A stretch of DNA of 64,000 bases from Microbacterium oxydans (GTDB lineage: Bacteria > Actinomycetota > Actinomycetes > Actinomycetales > Microbacteriaceae). Below the pieces are notes generated by a model. That model was given only the letters and a program-made list of their open reading frames with translations, searched no databases and had not been told where the DNA came from. The stretch lies in contig NZ_CP092891.1 of assembly GCF_026559675.1 (NCBI RefSeq), positions 930,001 through 994,000 on the forward strand. Direction: 5' to 3'. The position numbers were made by a program, and so were the translations under genes. The first letter of the stretch is position 1. Each line of letters starts with the position of its first letter. Shown piece by piece: positions 8,163 to 15,682 of the stretch.

Positions 8163-8201
8163 TCGAGAGGGACGACGGCTCTCGGCCGTCGTCCCTCTCG
8201 A
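8163..8201 (-). terminator. Hairpin between WXG100 copy B and the downstream module
   Basis: A perfect 15-bp stem (CGAGAGGGACGACGG / CCGTCGTCCCTCTCG, extended by one T-A pair) with a 7-base loop follows the stop of WXG100 copy B. It may be a partial terminator that makes the WXG100 transcript more abundant than the four downstream genes. Confidence 0.7.
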
Positions 8202-8210
8202 TACTGCGTG

Positions 8211-8498
8211 TCAGCTGCCGGCGAGCTGCTGGTCCAGGTCCTGGATCGCGCGCATCATGCCGAGCAGCGACTCGGACATGTCGTTGATGCCGTCGACCGC
8301 GGTCTTCAGACCCGTCGTCAGCTCCGTGTAGCCCTCACCGAACTTCCCCGACGCGTGCTGCGTCTTGAAGTCCTCACCCAGCAGGGTGTCCACCTGACCC
8401 TTCAGCGTGTCCAGCTGACCCTGAATGTCATCACGAGCCTGCGACAGCGACGACGCCACCTGCTCCATCTCTGCATAAGACGCACCGAAATCGGCCAT
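8211..8498 (-). CDS. WXG100-type (ESAT-6-like) protein, copy B
   Basis: The 95-residue product is identical to that of 4930-5217, including silent positions. The ATG at 8498 follows a strong CCGGAGGTG ribosome site. This copy stands immediately upstream of the minus-strand module and so is likely the functional partner gene of that operon; copy A stands downstream of it. A longer open frame reaching to about 9350 is a shadow of the endonuclease-like gene on the other strand. Confidence 0.85.
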   Translation of the reverse strand: MADFGASYAEMEQVASSLSQARDDIQGQLDTLKGQVDTLLGEDFKTQHASGKFGEGYTELTTGLKTAVDGINDMSESLLGMMRAIQDLDQQLAGS

Positions 8499-8553
8499 CG
8501 TCCACACCTCCGGAAATCGAGAGAACCGGACCCCTCCGGCCCGAATACACCCC

Positions 8554-8603
8554 ACACTACGGAACCCCACCCCACACCGTCGATGGGGACAACTCCCCAT
8601 CGA
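8554..8603 (-). promoter_or_regulatory. Operator and promoter of WXG100 copy B
   Basis: Exact copy of the element at 5273-5322: palindrome, 22 bases, TAGTGT. It lies inside the 401-bp repeat. Confidence 0.65.
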
Positions 8604-8714
8604 GCGTCGACCGATGACGGGTGCGGTGTCGGCGTCGCGAACGTGCCCAGGACACGCCGTCGACGGGCCGCGCGAAGCCCACGCACAGCGGCCGGGAGTA
8701 GCGTGGGGACGATC

Positions 8715-9383
8715 ATGAAGGTCATCTCGTACAACCTCCAGAAGCACCGGGCGGCCGGCGAACTCGCGGCCCTGGTGCGCGAACACGACCCCGACATCCT
8801 GTGCCTGCAGGAGTGCGACGTGCCGGAGCTCCCGCGCGAGATCGGCGATCTCGCGCTCGCGGATGCGACGCAGGGCAACCGCCTGGGACTCGCGCTCTTC
8901 TACCGGTCGAGCACCTATCACCTGCAGGCGTTCCGTGCGCTCGGACTGAAGAAGTCGCTGCACGACCGCATCGCGAAGCCGGCCCACGAGCGCGTGCTGG
9001 GCGCCCGGCTGCGCGACATCGACGACGGACAGGACTTCATCGTCGCGTCGTTCCACGCCGCACCGCTGACCGCGCTGAACTCGCTGCGACGCCACCAGAT
9101 CCGCGCCGCGCTCACGGAGCTCGCGACCCTCGGGGAGGGCCTGCCGCAGCTGATGGTCGGCGACTACAACTACCCGGTGTTCAAGGAGAATCTCGGTCAG
9201 GCCGTGCGCGATCACGGGTATGCGCTCTCGCTCAGCGACGACCACACCTACACGCGCTACCGCGTGTTCCGCGGGCACTACGATTTCGCGACGTCGACCG
9301 GGTTCGAGATCGAGCGCATCACGACCCTGCCGCAGGGAGCGAGCGACCACCGTCCGATCCTCGTGACGGTCAAGCCCGACTGA
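8715..9383 (+). CDS. Endonuclease/exonuclease/phosphatase family protein
   Basis: The 222-residue product carries the marks of the DNase I-like metal-dependent phosphoesterase fold in order: SYNLQ near residue 5, the Mg-binding Glu in CLQECD (about 34), a GDYNYP motif with the conserved Asp and Asn (about 153), and the terminal GASDHRPIL with the catalytic Asp-His pair. There is no signal peptide, so it is probably cytoplasmic. Substrate (nucleic acid, lipid or small phosphoester) cannot be told from sequence. The ATG at 8715 is preferred because family members begin with MKVISYN; a TAGCGT -10-like box lies 17 bases upstream. Confidence 0.85.
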   Translation: MKVISYNLQKHRAAGELAALVREHDPDILCLQECDVPELPREIGDLALADATQGNRLGLALFYRSSTYHLQAFRALGLKKSLHDRIAKPAHERVLGARLRDIDDGQDFIVASFHAAPLTALNSLRRHQIRAALTELATLGEGLPQLMVGDYNYPVFKENLGQAVRDHGYALSLSDDHTYTRYRVFRGHYDFATSTGFEIERITTLPQGASDHRPILVTVKPD

Positions 9384-9392
9384 GCCGGCGGT

Positions 9393-9422
9393 TTGGGCAT
9401 ACGGCTCCCGGTGGCGTATGAT
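9393..9422 (+). promoter_or_regulatory. Promoter of the rplM-rpsI operon
   Basis: TTGGGC (9393-9398), an 18-base spacer and TATGAT (9417-9422) form a good vegetative promoter. It leaves a leader of about 160 bases before rplM, longer than any other in the window. Confidence 0.65.
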
Positions 9423-9429
9423 CTCCCTT

Positions 9430-9588
9430 TGGTGCCTTTCTCTGTCCGCAGAGGAGGGGCATCGTCCGAACGTGAGCCCTCCACTGGCGTGTTCCGATTC
9501 TCGACCGGCTCGATGAGCTGGAGATGAAGAACCACCCCGGAGTGGGATTCACGAACTCCTCCGTTCGACACAAGAAAGCAGCACTATC
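9430..9588 (+). promoter_or_regulatory. Long 5' leader of rplM, possible ribosomal-protein autoregulatory RNA
   Basis: The leader of about 160 bases contains a GC-rich inverted repeat (GGAGGGGC near 9452 against GAGCCCTCC near 9474) and a second self-complementary part near 9500-9520. L13 operons in other phyla have structured leaders bound by L13. No described family is recognised here; the call rests on length and possible pairing only. AAGAAAGC before the GTG is a weak ribosome site. Confidence 0.3.
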
Positions 9589-10035
9589 GTGACGCGCACT
9601 TACACCCCCAAGGCTGGCGAAGTCCAGCGCGACTGGGTCGTCATCGACGCCACCGACGTCGTTCTCGGCCGTCTGGCTTCGCACGCCGCTACGCTCCTGC
9701 GTGGCAAGCACAAGCCGACCTTCGCCAACCACATCGACTCGGGTGACTTCGTCATCATCGTGAACGCAGAGAAGGTCGCGCTCACCGGTCAGAAGCTCCA
9801 GAAGAAGCTGGCCTACCGCCACTCCGGTTACCCGGGCGGCCTGAAGTCGGTCACCTACGCCGAGCTCCTCGAGAAGAACCCGGTCCGCGCTGTGGAGAAG
9901 GCCATCCGTGGCATGCTCCCCAAGAACAGCCTCGGCCGCCAGCAGCTGTCCAAGCTCAAGGTGTACGTCGGTGCCGAGCACCCGCACGCCGCTCAGCAGC
10001 CCCAGCCGTACACCCTCGACCAGGTCGCCCAGTAA
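9589..10035 (+). CDS. rplM: 50S ribosomal protein L13
   Basis: L13 is an early-assembly protein of the large ribosomal subunit. The 148-residue length is normal. Diagnostic segments are [16 protein letters not shown], the basic GKHKPTF stretch, HSGYPGGLK and the highly conserved [12 protein letters not shown]. The GTG at 9589 gives the usual short N-terminus ([10 protein letters not shown]). rpsI follows after 26 bases in the standard rplM-rpsI operon. Confidence 0.98.
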   Translation: MTRTYTPKAGEVQRDWVVIDATDVVLGRLASHAATLLRGKHKPTFANHIDSGDFVIIVNAEKVALTGQKLQKKLAYRHSGYPGGLKSVTYAELLEKNPVRAVEKAIRGMLPKNSLGRQQLSKLKVYVGAEHPHAAQQPQPYTLDQVAQ

Positions 10036-10061
10036 GCGCCGTAAGACTTAAGGACATACTC

Positions 10062-10547
10062 GTGGCTGACATCCAGGACACCACCGAAACCCCCCAGAAC
10101 TTCTCGACGTCGACTCCCGAGACCGACGTGGTCGAGGCGGCTCCCCGCCCCGTCCTCAGCGTCCCGGGTGCCGCTGTCGGCCGTCGCAAGCAGGCCATCG
10201 CCCGCGTGCGCATCGTCCCCGGCTCGGGCACGATCACGGTCAACGGCCGCACGATCGAGGACTACTTCCCGAACAAGCTGCACCAGCAGCTGATCAACGA
10301 CCCGTTCACGGTGCTCAACCTCGCCGGCGCGTACGACGTCATCGCACGCATCTCCGGTGGTGGCCCCTCGGGTCAGGCCGGTGCACTGCGCCTCGGCATC
10401 GCTCGTTCGCTGAACGGCATCGACGAGGAGAACAACCGTCCGACCCTGAAGAAGGCCGGCTTCCTCTCGCGCGACGCTCGCGTCAAGGAGCGCAAGAAGG
10501 CTGGACTCAAGAAGGCCCGTAAGGCGCCTCAGTACTCGAAGCGTTAA
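10062..10547 (+). CDS. rpsI: 30S ribosomal protein S9
   Basis: S9 sits in the head of the small subunit, its C-terminal tail reaching the P-site tRNA. The 161-residue product has an acidic actinobacterial N-terminal extension (about 30 residues), then [11 protein letters not shown] and [11 protein letters not shown], and ends in the invariant PQYSKR tail. TTAAGGAC before the GTG start is a plausible ribosome site. Co-transcribed with rplM and followed 14 bases later by glmM. Confidence 0.98.
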   Translation: MADIQDTTETPQNFSTSTPETDVVEAAPRPVLSVPGAAVGRRKQAIARVRIVPGSGTITVNGRTIEDYFPNKLHQQLINDPFTVLNLAGAYDVIARISGGGPSGQAGALRLGIARSLNGIDEENNRPTLKKAGFLSRDARVKERKKAGLKKARKAPQYSKR

Positions 10548-10561
10548 GGTCAACTGCTCCG

Positions 10562-11920
10562 ATGCCGATCTTTGGCACGGACGGTGTGCGAGGACTCGCC
10601 AATGGCGTCCTCACCGCCGACCTGGCGCTCACCCTGGCCCAGGCGACTGCTGTCGTCCTGGGCCAGGGCCGTACTGCGGAGGCTCGCAAGGCCGAAGGCA
10701 AGCGACTCACCGCAGTGGTCGCCCGGGACCCTCGGGTCTCCGGACACTTCATCGCCGCGGCCGTCGCCGCTGGTCTCGCCTCCTCCGGAGTCGACGTGCT
10801 CGAGGCGGGGGTCATCCCGACGCCCGCGCTCGCGTTCCTCGTCGCCGACCGTGACGCCGACTTCGGCGTGATGATCTCGGCGTCGCACAACGCCGCACCC
10901 GACAACGGGATCAAGATCTTCGCGCGCGGGGGTCGCAAGCTCCCCGACGTGGTCGAGCAGCGCATCGAAGAGGCCCTGCATGGCGACATGCTGCGCCCCA
11001 CCGGTGCCGGCGTCGGCCGCATCGACCGGTTCTCCGACGCCGAGGACCGCTACGTGGTGCACCTGCTCGGTTCGCTGCCGAACCGTCTCGACGGCATCCA
11101 CGTGGTCCTCGACTGCGCGCACGGCGCGGCATCCGGCGTGTCCCCGGAGACGTTCCGCGACGCGGGCGCCGAGGTCACCGTCATCGGTGCCGACCCCGAC
11201 GGCTGGAACATCAACGACGGAGTGGGCTCCACCCACCTCGACAACCTCGCCGAGGCCGTCGTGCGTCTGGGCGCCGACATCGGCATCGCTCACGACGGCG
11301 ACGCCGACCGCTGCCTGGCCGTCGACGCCGAGGGCAAGGTCATCGACGGCGACCAGATCATGGCGATCCTCGCGGTGTCGATGAAGGAGCGCGGTCATCT
11401 GACCGACGACACCCTCGTCGCCACCGTGATGAGCAACCTCGGTCTGCACGTCGCGATGCGCGAGCACGGCATCACCGTGCGGCAGACCGCCGTCGGCGAC
11501 CGTTACGTGCTCGAGGACATGAACGAGGGCGGCTACGCGCTCGGTGGTGAGCAGTCCGGTCACGTCATCATGAGCGAGTACGCCACCACGGGTGACGGCA
11601 TCCTCACCGGCCTCCACCTGGTGGCCGAGATGGCGCGGCAGAAGAAGACGATCGCCGAGCTCGCCTCGGTGATGACGGTCTATCCGCAGGTGCTGATCAA
11701 CGTCCGCGACGTCGACAAGGATCGCGTATCCGACGACGAGGTCGTGCAGCAGGCCGTCCGCGACGTCGAGGCCGAACTCGGCGACAGCGGCCGCGTGCTG
11801 CTGCGCAAGTCCGGCACGGAGCCGCTGGTGCGGGTCATGGTCGAGGCCGCCGACGCGGAGTCGGTGCACGCCTACGCCGGTCGTCTCGCGGAGGTCGTCC
11901 AGGAGCGCCTGGCCCTCTGA
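10562..11920 (+). CDS. glmM: Phosphoglucosamine mutase
   Basis: GlmM converts glucosamine-6-phosphate to glucosamine-1-phosphate, between GlmS and GlmU on the way to UDP-GlcNAc and peptidoglycan. The 452-residue protein begins FGTDGVRG and has the phosphoserine loop [14 protein letters not shown] with the active Ser at about residue 108, the metal site DGDADRC, the sugar-binding GGEQSGH and the phosphate-binding [11 protein letters not shown] near the end. All active-site loops are intact. The residue after SHN is Ala rather than the usual Pro, a tolerated variant. It follows rpsI by 14 bases, a normal actinobacterial arrangement, and ends before a strong terminator. Confidence 0.97.
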   Translation: MPIFGTDGVRGLANGVLTADLALTLAQATAVVLGQGRTAEARKAEGKRLTAVVARDPRVSGHFIAAAVAAGLASSGVDVLEAGVIPTPALAFLVADRDADFGVMISASHNAAPDNGIKIFARGGRKLPDVVEQRIEEALHGDMLRPTGAGVGRIDRFSDAEDRYVVHLLGSLPNRLDGIHVVLDCAHGAASGVSPETFRDAGAEVTVIGADPDGWNINDGVGSTHLDNLAEAVVRLGADIGIAHDGDADRCLAVDAEGKVIDGDQIMAILAVSMKERGHLTDDTLVATVMSNLGLHVAMREHGITVRQTAVGDRYVLEDMNEGGYALGGEQSGHVIMSEYATTGDGILTGLHLVAEMARQKKTIAELASVMTVYPQVLINVRDVDKDRVSDDEVVQQAVRDVEAELGDSGRVLLRKSGTEPLVRVMVEAADAESVHAYAGRLAEVVQERLAL

Positions 11921-11937
11921 CGGTCGCAGGAACTCGA

Positions 11938-11973
11938 AACCGGCCGGTCGCTGATCTCAGCGGCCGGCCGGTT
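11938..11973 (+). terminator. Terminator after glmM
   Basis: A 15-bp stem (AACCGGCCGGTCGCT / AGCGGCCGGCCGGTT, one G-U) with a short loop, 17 bases after the glmM stop. Also placed to stop the convergent gene at 12006 from the other side. Confidence 0.75.
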
Positions 11974-12005
11974 CTCCGTCTGCGGACGACGCCGGAGACG
12001 AGTCG

Positions 12006-13454
12006 TCAGGGGGCCGCGCAGATCCGGTATCCGCCGCTTTCGACGAGCGTCTCGGTCGTGCACGGCACGGTGGTGAGCCGGGGCACGTCGGCCATGGCCG
12101 GGGCGTCGAAGAGGCCGAGGTGCGCACCGGTCAGCACGATCGGAGCGACCGCGTATCCCCAGGGATCCGCCGCCAGCCACTCGACGTCGTTCTCGACGAC
12201 CCAGTCCGTGAGCGGCTCGACGGCGACGCGCTGGCTCTGCAGGGTGGTGTGGGGTCCGTACGTCGACACCACGTGGCCCACGGCACCGGCGGCGATGACG
12301 GCGGCCAGCGCGGAGGCGGCGGTGATGCCGATGACACGCACTCCGCTGCGCCGCGGCAGGGCGGCGACGGCCCACAGGGCGACGGCGGCGATGACGGGGA
12401 AGAACGCCAGGATGCCGGGTGCAGGGTGCCGCACCCACAGCGGCAGGCGGGAGGCGGTCGCCCACCAGCCCACGAAGGCGAGCGCACCCACGAGCGCCGC
12501 GAGGGCGTACGCGATGACCAGGCGGTCCGCCGCGCTCGCGTCACGCCAGCGGAGCACGATGCCGGTGATCGCGAGAGCGAGGGCGATGACCGCTCCGATC
12601 ACCGCGACGACAGCGGGCAGCGACCACGAGTCGGCCAGGGTGCCGAGCTTCTGCAGCACCGTGGTCGCGGCGTCGCCCTGACCGCCGCTGAGGACGAAGC
12701 GTGCGAGGTCGCGCAGGTGCTGCACATAGCCGGAGAGCCCGAGCGACAGCAGCGCGCCCAGCTCGAGGAGCAGCGTCGGAACGGCGACCAGCAGGAGGGG
12801 GAGGCAGGACCGGCGGAGGGTGTCGCGCACGCGTGCCCAGCCGCTGCCGTCGGAGAGCACCCAGAGAGCGATGGCGAACGCCGGCAGGGCGAGGGCCGCG
12901 ATGAGCTTCGCCTGGATCGCGAACCCGACGAGGAGCCCGGCCAGCCATGCGCGACGGGGGAGGAGGATGAGCGCCCACACGATGAGCGCGGCCGCGGGGA
13001 TCTCACCCAGCAGGTCGGCGGGACCCTGGATGGGGGACACCCCGGCGTCGGCCGTGAAGGCGAGCGGGACGGCGACCGCGAGGAGCGCGGCCCAGCGTCC
13101 GGCGATGCGCCGACCGAGCACCGCGAGTCCGGCGAGCAGCGCGACCCAGAAGGCCAAGGGGACGAGCCGGGCCGCCAGCACCGGGTCCATGCCGGTGGCG
13201 AGCAGCGCGGCGACCGGCAGGAGCACGACCGGGCCGGTGGAGATGCGCGGGTCGAAGGGCGTGATGGTGGAGCCGGAGAGCGCGCCGTCACTGGAGTATC
13301 CGAGCCCGGCGAGGAGGTTGCGCGGGACGGTGAGGTTGAACGCCTCGTCCTCCCAGAAGCGCCACACCACGAGGCTGTGCCACGCGACGATGACGTGCCC
13401 GATCAGCAGGGCCGCCGCGGCCGCCCAGAACAGGATCGTGCGGGTGCGTGTCAT
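12006..13454 (-). CDS. GT-C type membrane glycosyltransferase-like protein
   Basis: A 482-residue integral membrane protein with about ten to twelve hydrophobic spans. The first extracellular loop holds RFWEDEAFNLTVPRN, matching the acidic (D/E) catalytic loop of GT-C glycosyltransferases such as ArnT/PMT-like (GT39/GT83) enzymes, which transfer sugars from polyprenyl phosphate carriers outside the membrane. A soluble domain of about 70 residues ends the protein. Start ATG 13454 overlaps the stop of the GT2 gene (ATGA); the longer upstream frame is antisense. With the adjacent GT2 and GtrA genes it forms a Gtr-like three-part surface glycosylation set. Acceptor unknown. Confidence 0.7.
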   Translation of the reverse strand: MTRTRTILFWAAAAALLIGHVIVAWHSLVVWRFWEDEAFNLTVPRNLLAGLGYSSDGALSGSTITPFDPRISTGPVVLLPVAALLATGMDPVLAARLVPLAFWVALLAGLAVLGRRIAGRWAALLAVAVPLAFTADAGVSPIQGPADLLGEIPAAALIVWALILLPRRAWLAGLLVGFAIQAKLIAALALPAFAIALWVLSDGSGWARVRDTLRRSCLPLLLVAVPTLLLELGALLSLGLSGYVQHLRDLARFVLSGGQGDAATTVLQKLGTLADSWSLPAVVAVIGAVIALALAITGIVLRWRDASAADRLVIAYALAALVGALAFVGWWATASRLPLWVRHPAPGILAFFPVIAAVALWAVAALPRRSGVRVIGITAASALAAVIAAGAVGHVVSTYGPHTTLQSQRVAVEPLTDWVVENDVEWLAADPWGYAVAPIVLTGAHLGLFDAPAMADVPRLTTVPCTTETLVESGGYRICAAP

Positions 13455-14236
13455 CGCGTGACGGGCTCCGGTCGGCGGATGTTGCGCAGCGGTGCGGCGG
13501 GCCGCAGGGAGAGCGTCCAGGCCTCGACCAGGGCGACGCGCACGAACCGGCGCAGACGCTTCGGGGGCAGTGTCACGGCGTTGCCGCGTCCCCACATCGT
13601 GCCCGTGCTCGACTCGCCTCGTCGCGGGATGCTGGCGACGCGCAGGTAGCGGACCGTGAAGCCGGCCCGCGCCTCGGCGAGGGAGAAGTGCACGTGCGGC
13701 ACCGACGCATCGGCCGGGGTCGCGTCGACGAGCACGCGCAGCGCGGCGGGACGGTAGGCACGCAGAGGAGTGTTCACGTCGGGGATCCGGCGCCCCGCAG
13801 CGACCGCGATGAGCAGGCCGACCGCGCCCGTGAGCACCTTGCGGTACCAGGGGTCGGTGCGACCGTCGCGCACGCCGTGCACGACGTCGGCGTCCGCCTG
13901 CAGGAGCGCGGCGATCAGACGCGGGAAGTCGCTGCCGTGGAACTGGCCGTCGCCGTCGACGTGGACGAGCACCTCGGGGTCGACGGCGAGGCCCGCGCGG
14001 TAGGCCGCGAGAGCCGTCGGACCATGGCCGCGGTTGAGCGGCTGCACCTCGACGGTCACATCCGACACGTCGTCGAACACCGTGGCCGTGGCATCCGTCG
14101 AGCGATCGTCGGCGATGTGGAAGCTGACGCGGTCGGCCAGCGGAGACACCTGGTCCCGGACCTCGTCGATGAAGCCGCGGATGCCCTCGACCTCGTTGAA
14201 GGCGGGCATCACGACGGCGAGGTGGCGGAGAGTCAC
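13451..14236 (-). CDS. GT2 family glycosyltransferase (polyprenyl-phosphate sugar transferase type)
   Basis: The 261-residue cytoplasmic enzyme has a GT-A fold: VVMPAFNEVEGI at the start, IADDRSTDAT, and the metal-binding VDGDGQFH for D-x-D, as in DPM1/GtrB-like enzymes that load a sugar onto undecaprenyl phosphate. The GTG at 14236 is preceded by AAGGA at 6 bases and places the VMPAFNE motif near the N-terminus as in homologues; no other start codon in frame fits. It is co-translated with the GT-C protein and divergent from gtrA. Confidence 0.85.
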   Translation of the reverse strand: MTLRHLAVVMPAFNEVEGIRGFIDEVRDQVSPLADRVSFHIADDRSTDATATVFDDVSDVTVEVQPLNRGHGPTALAAYRAGLAVDPEVLVHVDGDGQFHGSDFPRLIAALLQADADVVHGVRDGRTDPWYRKVLTGAVGLLIAVAAGRRIPDVNTPLRAYRPAALRVLVDATPADASVPHVHFSLAEARAGFTVRYLRVASIPRRGESSTGTMWGRGNAVTLPPKRLRRFVRVALVEAWTLSLRPAAPLRNIRRPEPVTR

Positions 14237-14275
14237 GGGGTCCTTGAGGTGGCGGGGCGCGGGGAGATCAGCAAG

Positions 14276-14281
14276 TAGCCT
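14276..14281 (+). promoter_or_regulatory. Possible -10 box of the GtrA-like gene
   Basis: TAGCCT lies 9 bases before the GtrA start in the 54-base divergent intergenic region. Weak: hexamer resemblance and position only. Confidence 0.3.
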
Positions 14282-14290
14282 AGTTGAGCC

Positions 14291-14734
14291 ATGAACCCTC
14301 CCTCTCGACTGCGCCGCCTCGCCGGCGTGGGCAGCCGCTTCCTCGTCGTCGGCGCCCTGAGCACCCTCATCGAGGTCGGGGTCTTCAACCTTCTGGTCTA
14401 CGTGTGGGGATGGGACGTCGTCGCGGCGAAGATCGTCGCCTCGCTGGTCGCGCTCGTGAACGCCTACATCGGGAACCGGGAGTGGACCTTCCGTCACCGT
14501 GACCGTCGCGGACGCGTGTCCGAGATGGTGCTGTTCCTCGTGACGAACGCCGTCTGCACCGCGATCGGCGCGGCTCTCGTCTGGGTCGGCGTCGAGCTCG
14601 TGACCGTCATGCTCGACCGGCAGCCGGGCGCGGTCGCCGTCAACATCGTCAACCTGACGAGCATCGTGATCGTCGTGCTGCTGCGATTCGTGCTCTATCA
14701 CGGCATCGTCTTCCGGGTGTCGCCCACCAAGTAG
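14291..14734 (+). CDS. GtrA-like flippase
   Basis: A 147-residue protein with four predicted membrane spans (about residues 17-37, 42-60, 78-100 and 115-137) and the family signature GxxxTLIEVGVFNLLV...NAYIGNREWTF. GtrA proteins are thought to flip polyprenyl-linked sugars across the membrane for the GT-C enzyme to use. The divergent GT2/GT-C pair next door supports that role. The ATG at 14291 gives the usual short cytoplasmic N-terminus. Confidence 0.85.
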   Translation: MNPPSRLRRLAGVGSRFLVVGALSTLIEVGVFNLLVYVWGWDVVAAKIVASLVALVNAYIGNREWTFRHRDRRGRVSEMVLFLVTNAVCTAIGAALVWVGVELVTVMLDRQPGAVAVNIVNLTSIVIVVLLRFVLYHGIVFRVSPTK

Positions 14735-14753
14735 CGGGGCGTGAACGGACGGG

Positions 14754-15182
14754 TCAGGCCCGTACCTTCACGCGCTTCCTGGCGCTCTTCGGCTTCTTCG
14801 CGCTCTTCGTCCGCTTCTGGTGGGTCGAGGAGTCGCCGTCGGCGTCGTGGGTCGACCCGTAGGTGTAGGCGCCGTAGCCGTAGCTGTCGGGGCCCTTCGT
14901 CGGGAGCATCGTGACGACCACTCCGAGCATCGGCACGCCGGCGTTCTCGAGAGCGCGGAGCGCACCCGAGAGCTCCTGCTTCTTCGTCTTGCCGGAGGCG
15001 GCGGCGAGGATGACTCCGCGGGTCTTGCCGCCCACCACGGCGGCATCCGTCACCAGCAGCAGCGGCGGCGCGTCGATGAGGACGTAGTCGAAGTAGTCGC
15101 CGAGCGACTTCAGGACCTGATCCATCGCGGCGGAGCCCAGCAGCTCGCTCGGGTTCGGCGGCACCTGGCCGCTGGGAAGCAC
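14754..15182 (-). pseudogene. BY-kinase / Wzc-like chain-length protein, C-terminal fragment
   Basis: About 142 residues match the C-terminal end of bacterial tyrosine kinases of exopolysaccharide synthesis (CpsD/Wzc type): VLPSGQVPPNPSELLGS, the Walker B-like YVLIDAPPLL and a tail of Lys/Tyr/Ser (PDSYGYGAYTYG) probably used for autophosphorylation. The N-terminal membrane domain and the Walker A half are absent: homology stops at the V of VLPSGQ (about base 15182), after which the strand is antisense to a symporter. The frame stays open by chance but no normal start exists. Its presence hints at an exopolysaccharide locus in the parental sequence. Confidence 0.8.
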
Positions 15183-15682
15183 GTCTTCATCTCCATCCTC
15201 TCCAGCGTCACCTCGCTGGGGTCGGCGGTGAAGCTGCGCACGATCGGGCTGTCGAGCGCGTTCTGGCTGCTCCTCACCAACGCGATCGCCATCGTGCTCA
15301 CGCTCGCCGTCGCCCTGAGCGTCGGCCTCGGACAGGGCGTGCAGCTGGAACTCAGCGAGGGCAGCGGCGACACGCTGACCGGATTGATCAAGCCGCTCGA
15401 CGAGGTGCTGCTGGGCCTGTTCCCGTCGAACATCGCCGGCGACTTCGTCTCGAACAACATCACCGGCATCATCCTGTTCGCCCTGCTCTTCGCCGTCGCC
15501 TACCTGGTCGCCAACCGGACGGACGACCCGAACCTGCGCTCGTTCAAGAGCGTGATCGACGGCACCAAGAAGGTCATCATGACCGCGGTGGGCTTCATCA
15601 TCGAGCTCACCCCGTACGCGGTCCTCGCCCTCGTCGCCACGACGACGGCCACCGCCGTCACGCGCATCGAGACCGTGCTCGC
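15183..15682 (+). pseudogene. Dicarboxylate/cation symporter, internal fragment
   Basis: About 167 residues read VFISILSSVTSLGS... through LFPSNIAGDFVSNNI to IELTPYAVLALVATTTATAV, matching the middle of DAACS (SLC1-like) sodium/dicarboxylate or cystine symporters with four to five hydrophobic segments. Both ends are missing: the usual first spans on the left and the transport-site hairpins on the right. There is no start codon context or ribosome site at the left border, and it runs out of frame into the next fragment near 15683. It cannot encode a working transporter. Confidence 0.8.

Larger units (their letters stand above)
8206..8606. repeat. 401-bp perfect direct repeat, copy B
   Basis: Identical to 4925-5325, offset by 3281 bases, same orientation. 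The sequences differ at once outside these borders (4924 G versus 8205 T; 5326 G versus 8607 T). Confidence 0.95.

Noticed and set aside
4925..8606. The 401-bp repeat as an insertion sequence or transposon ends
   Set aside because: No transposase, terminal inverted repeats or target-site duplications; the repeat is a complete gene plus promoter.
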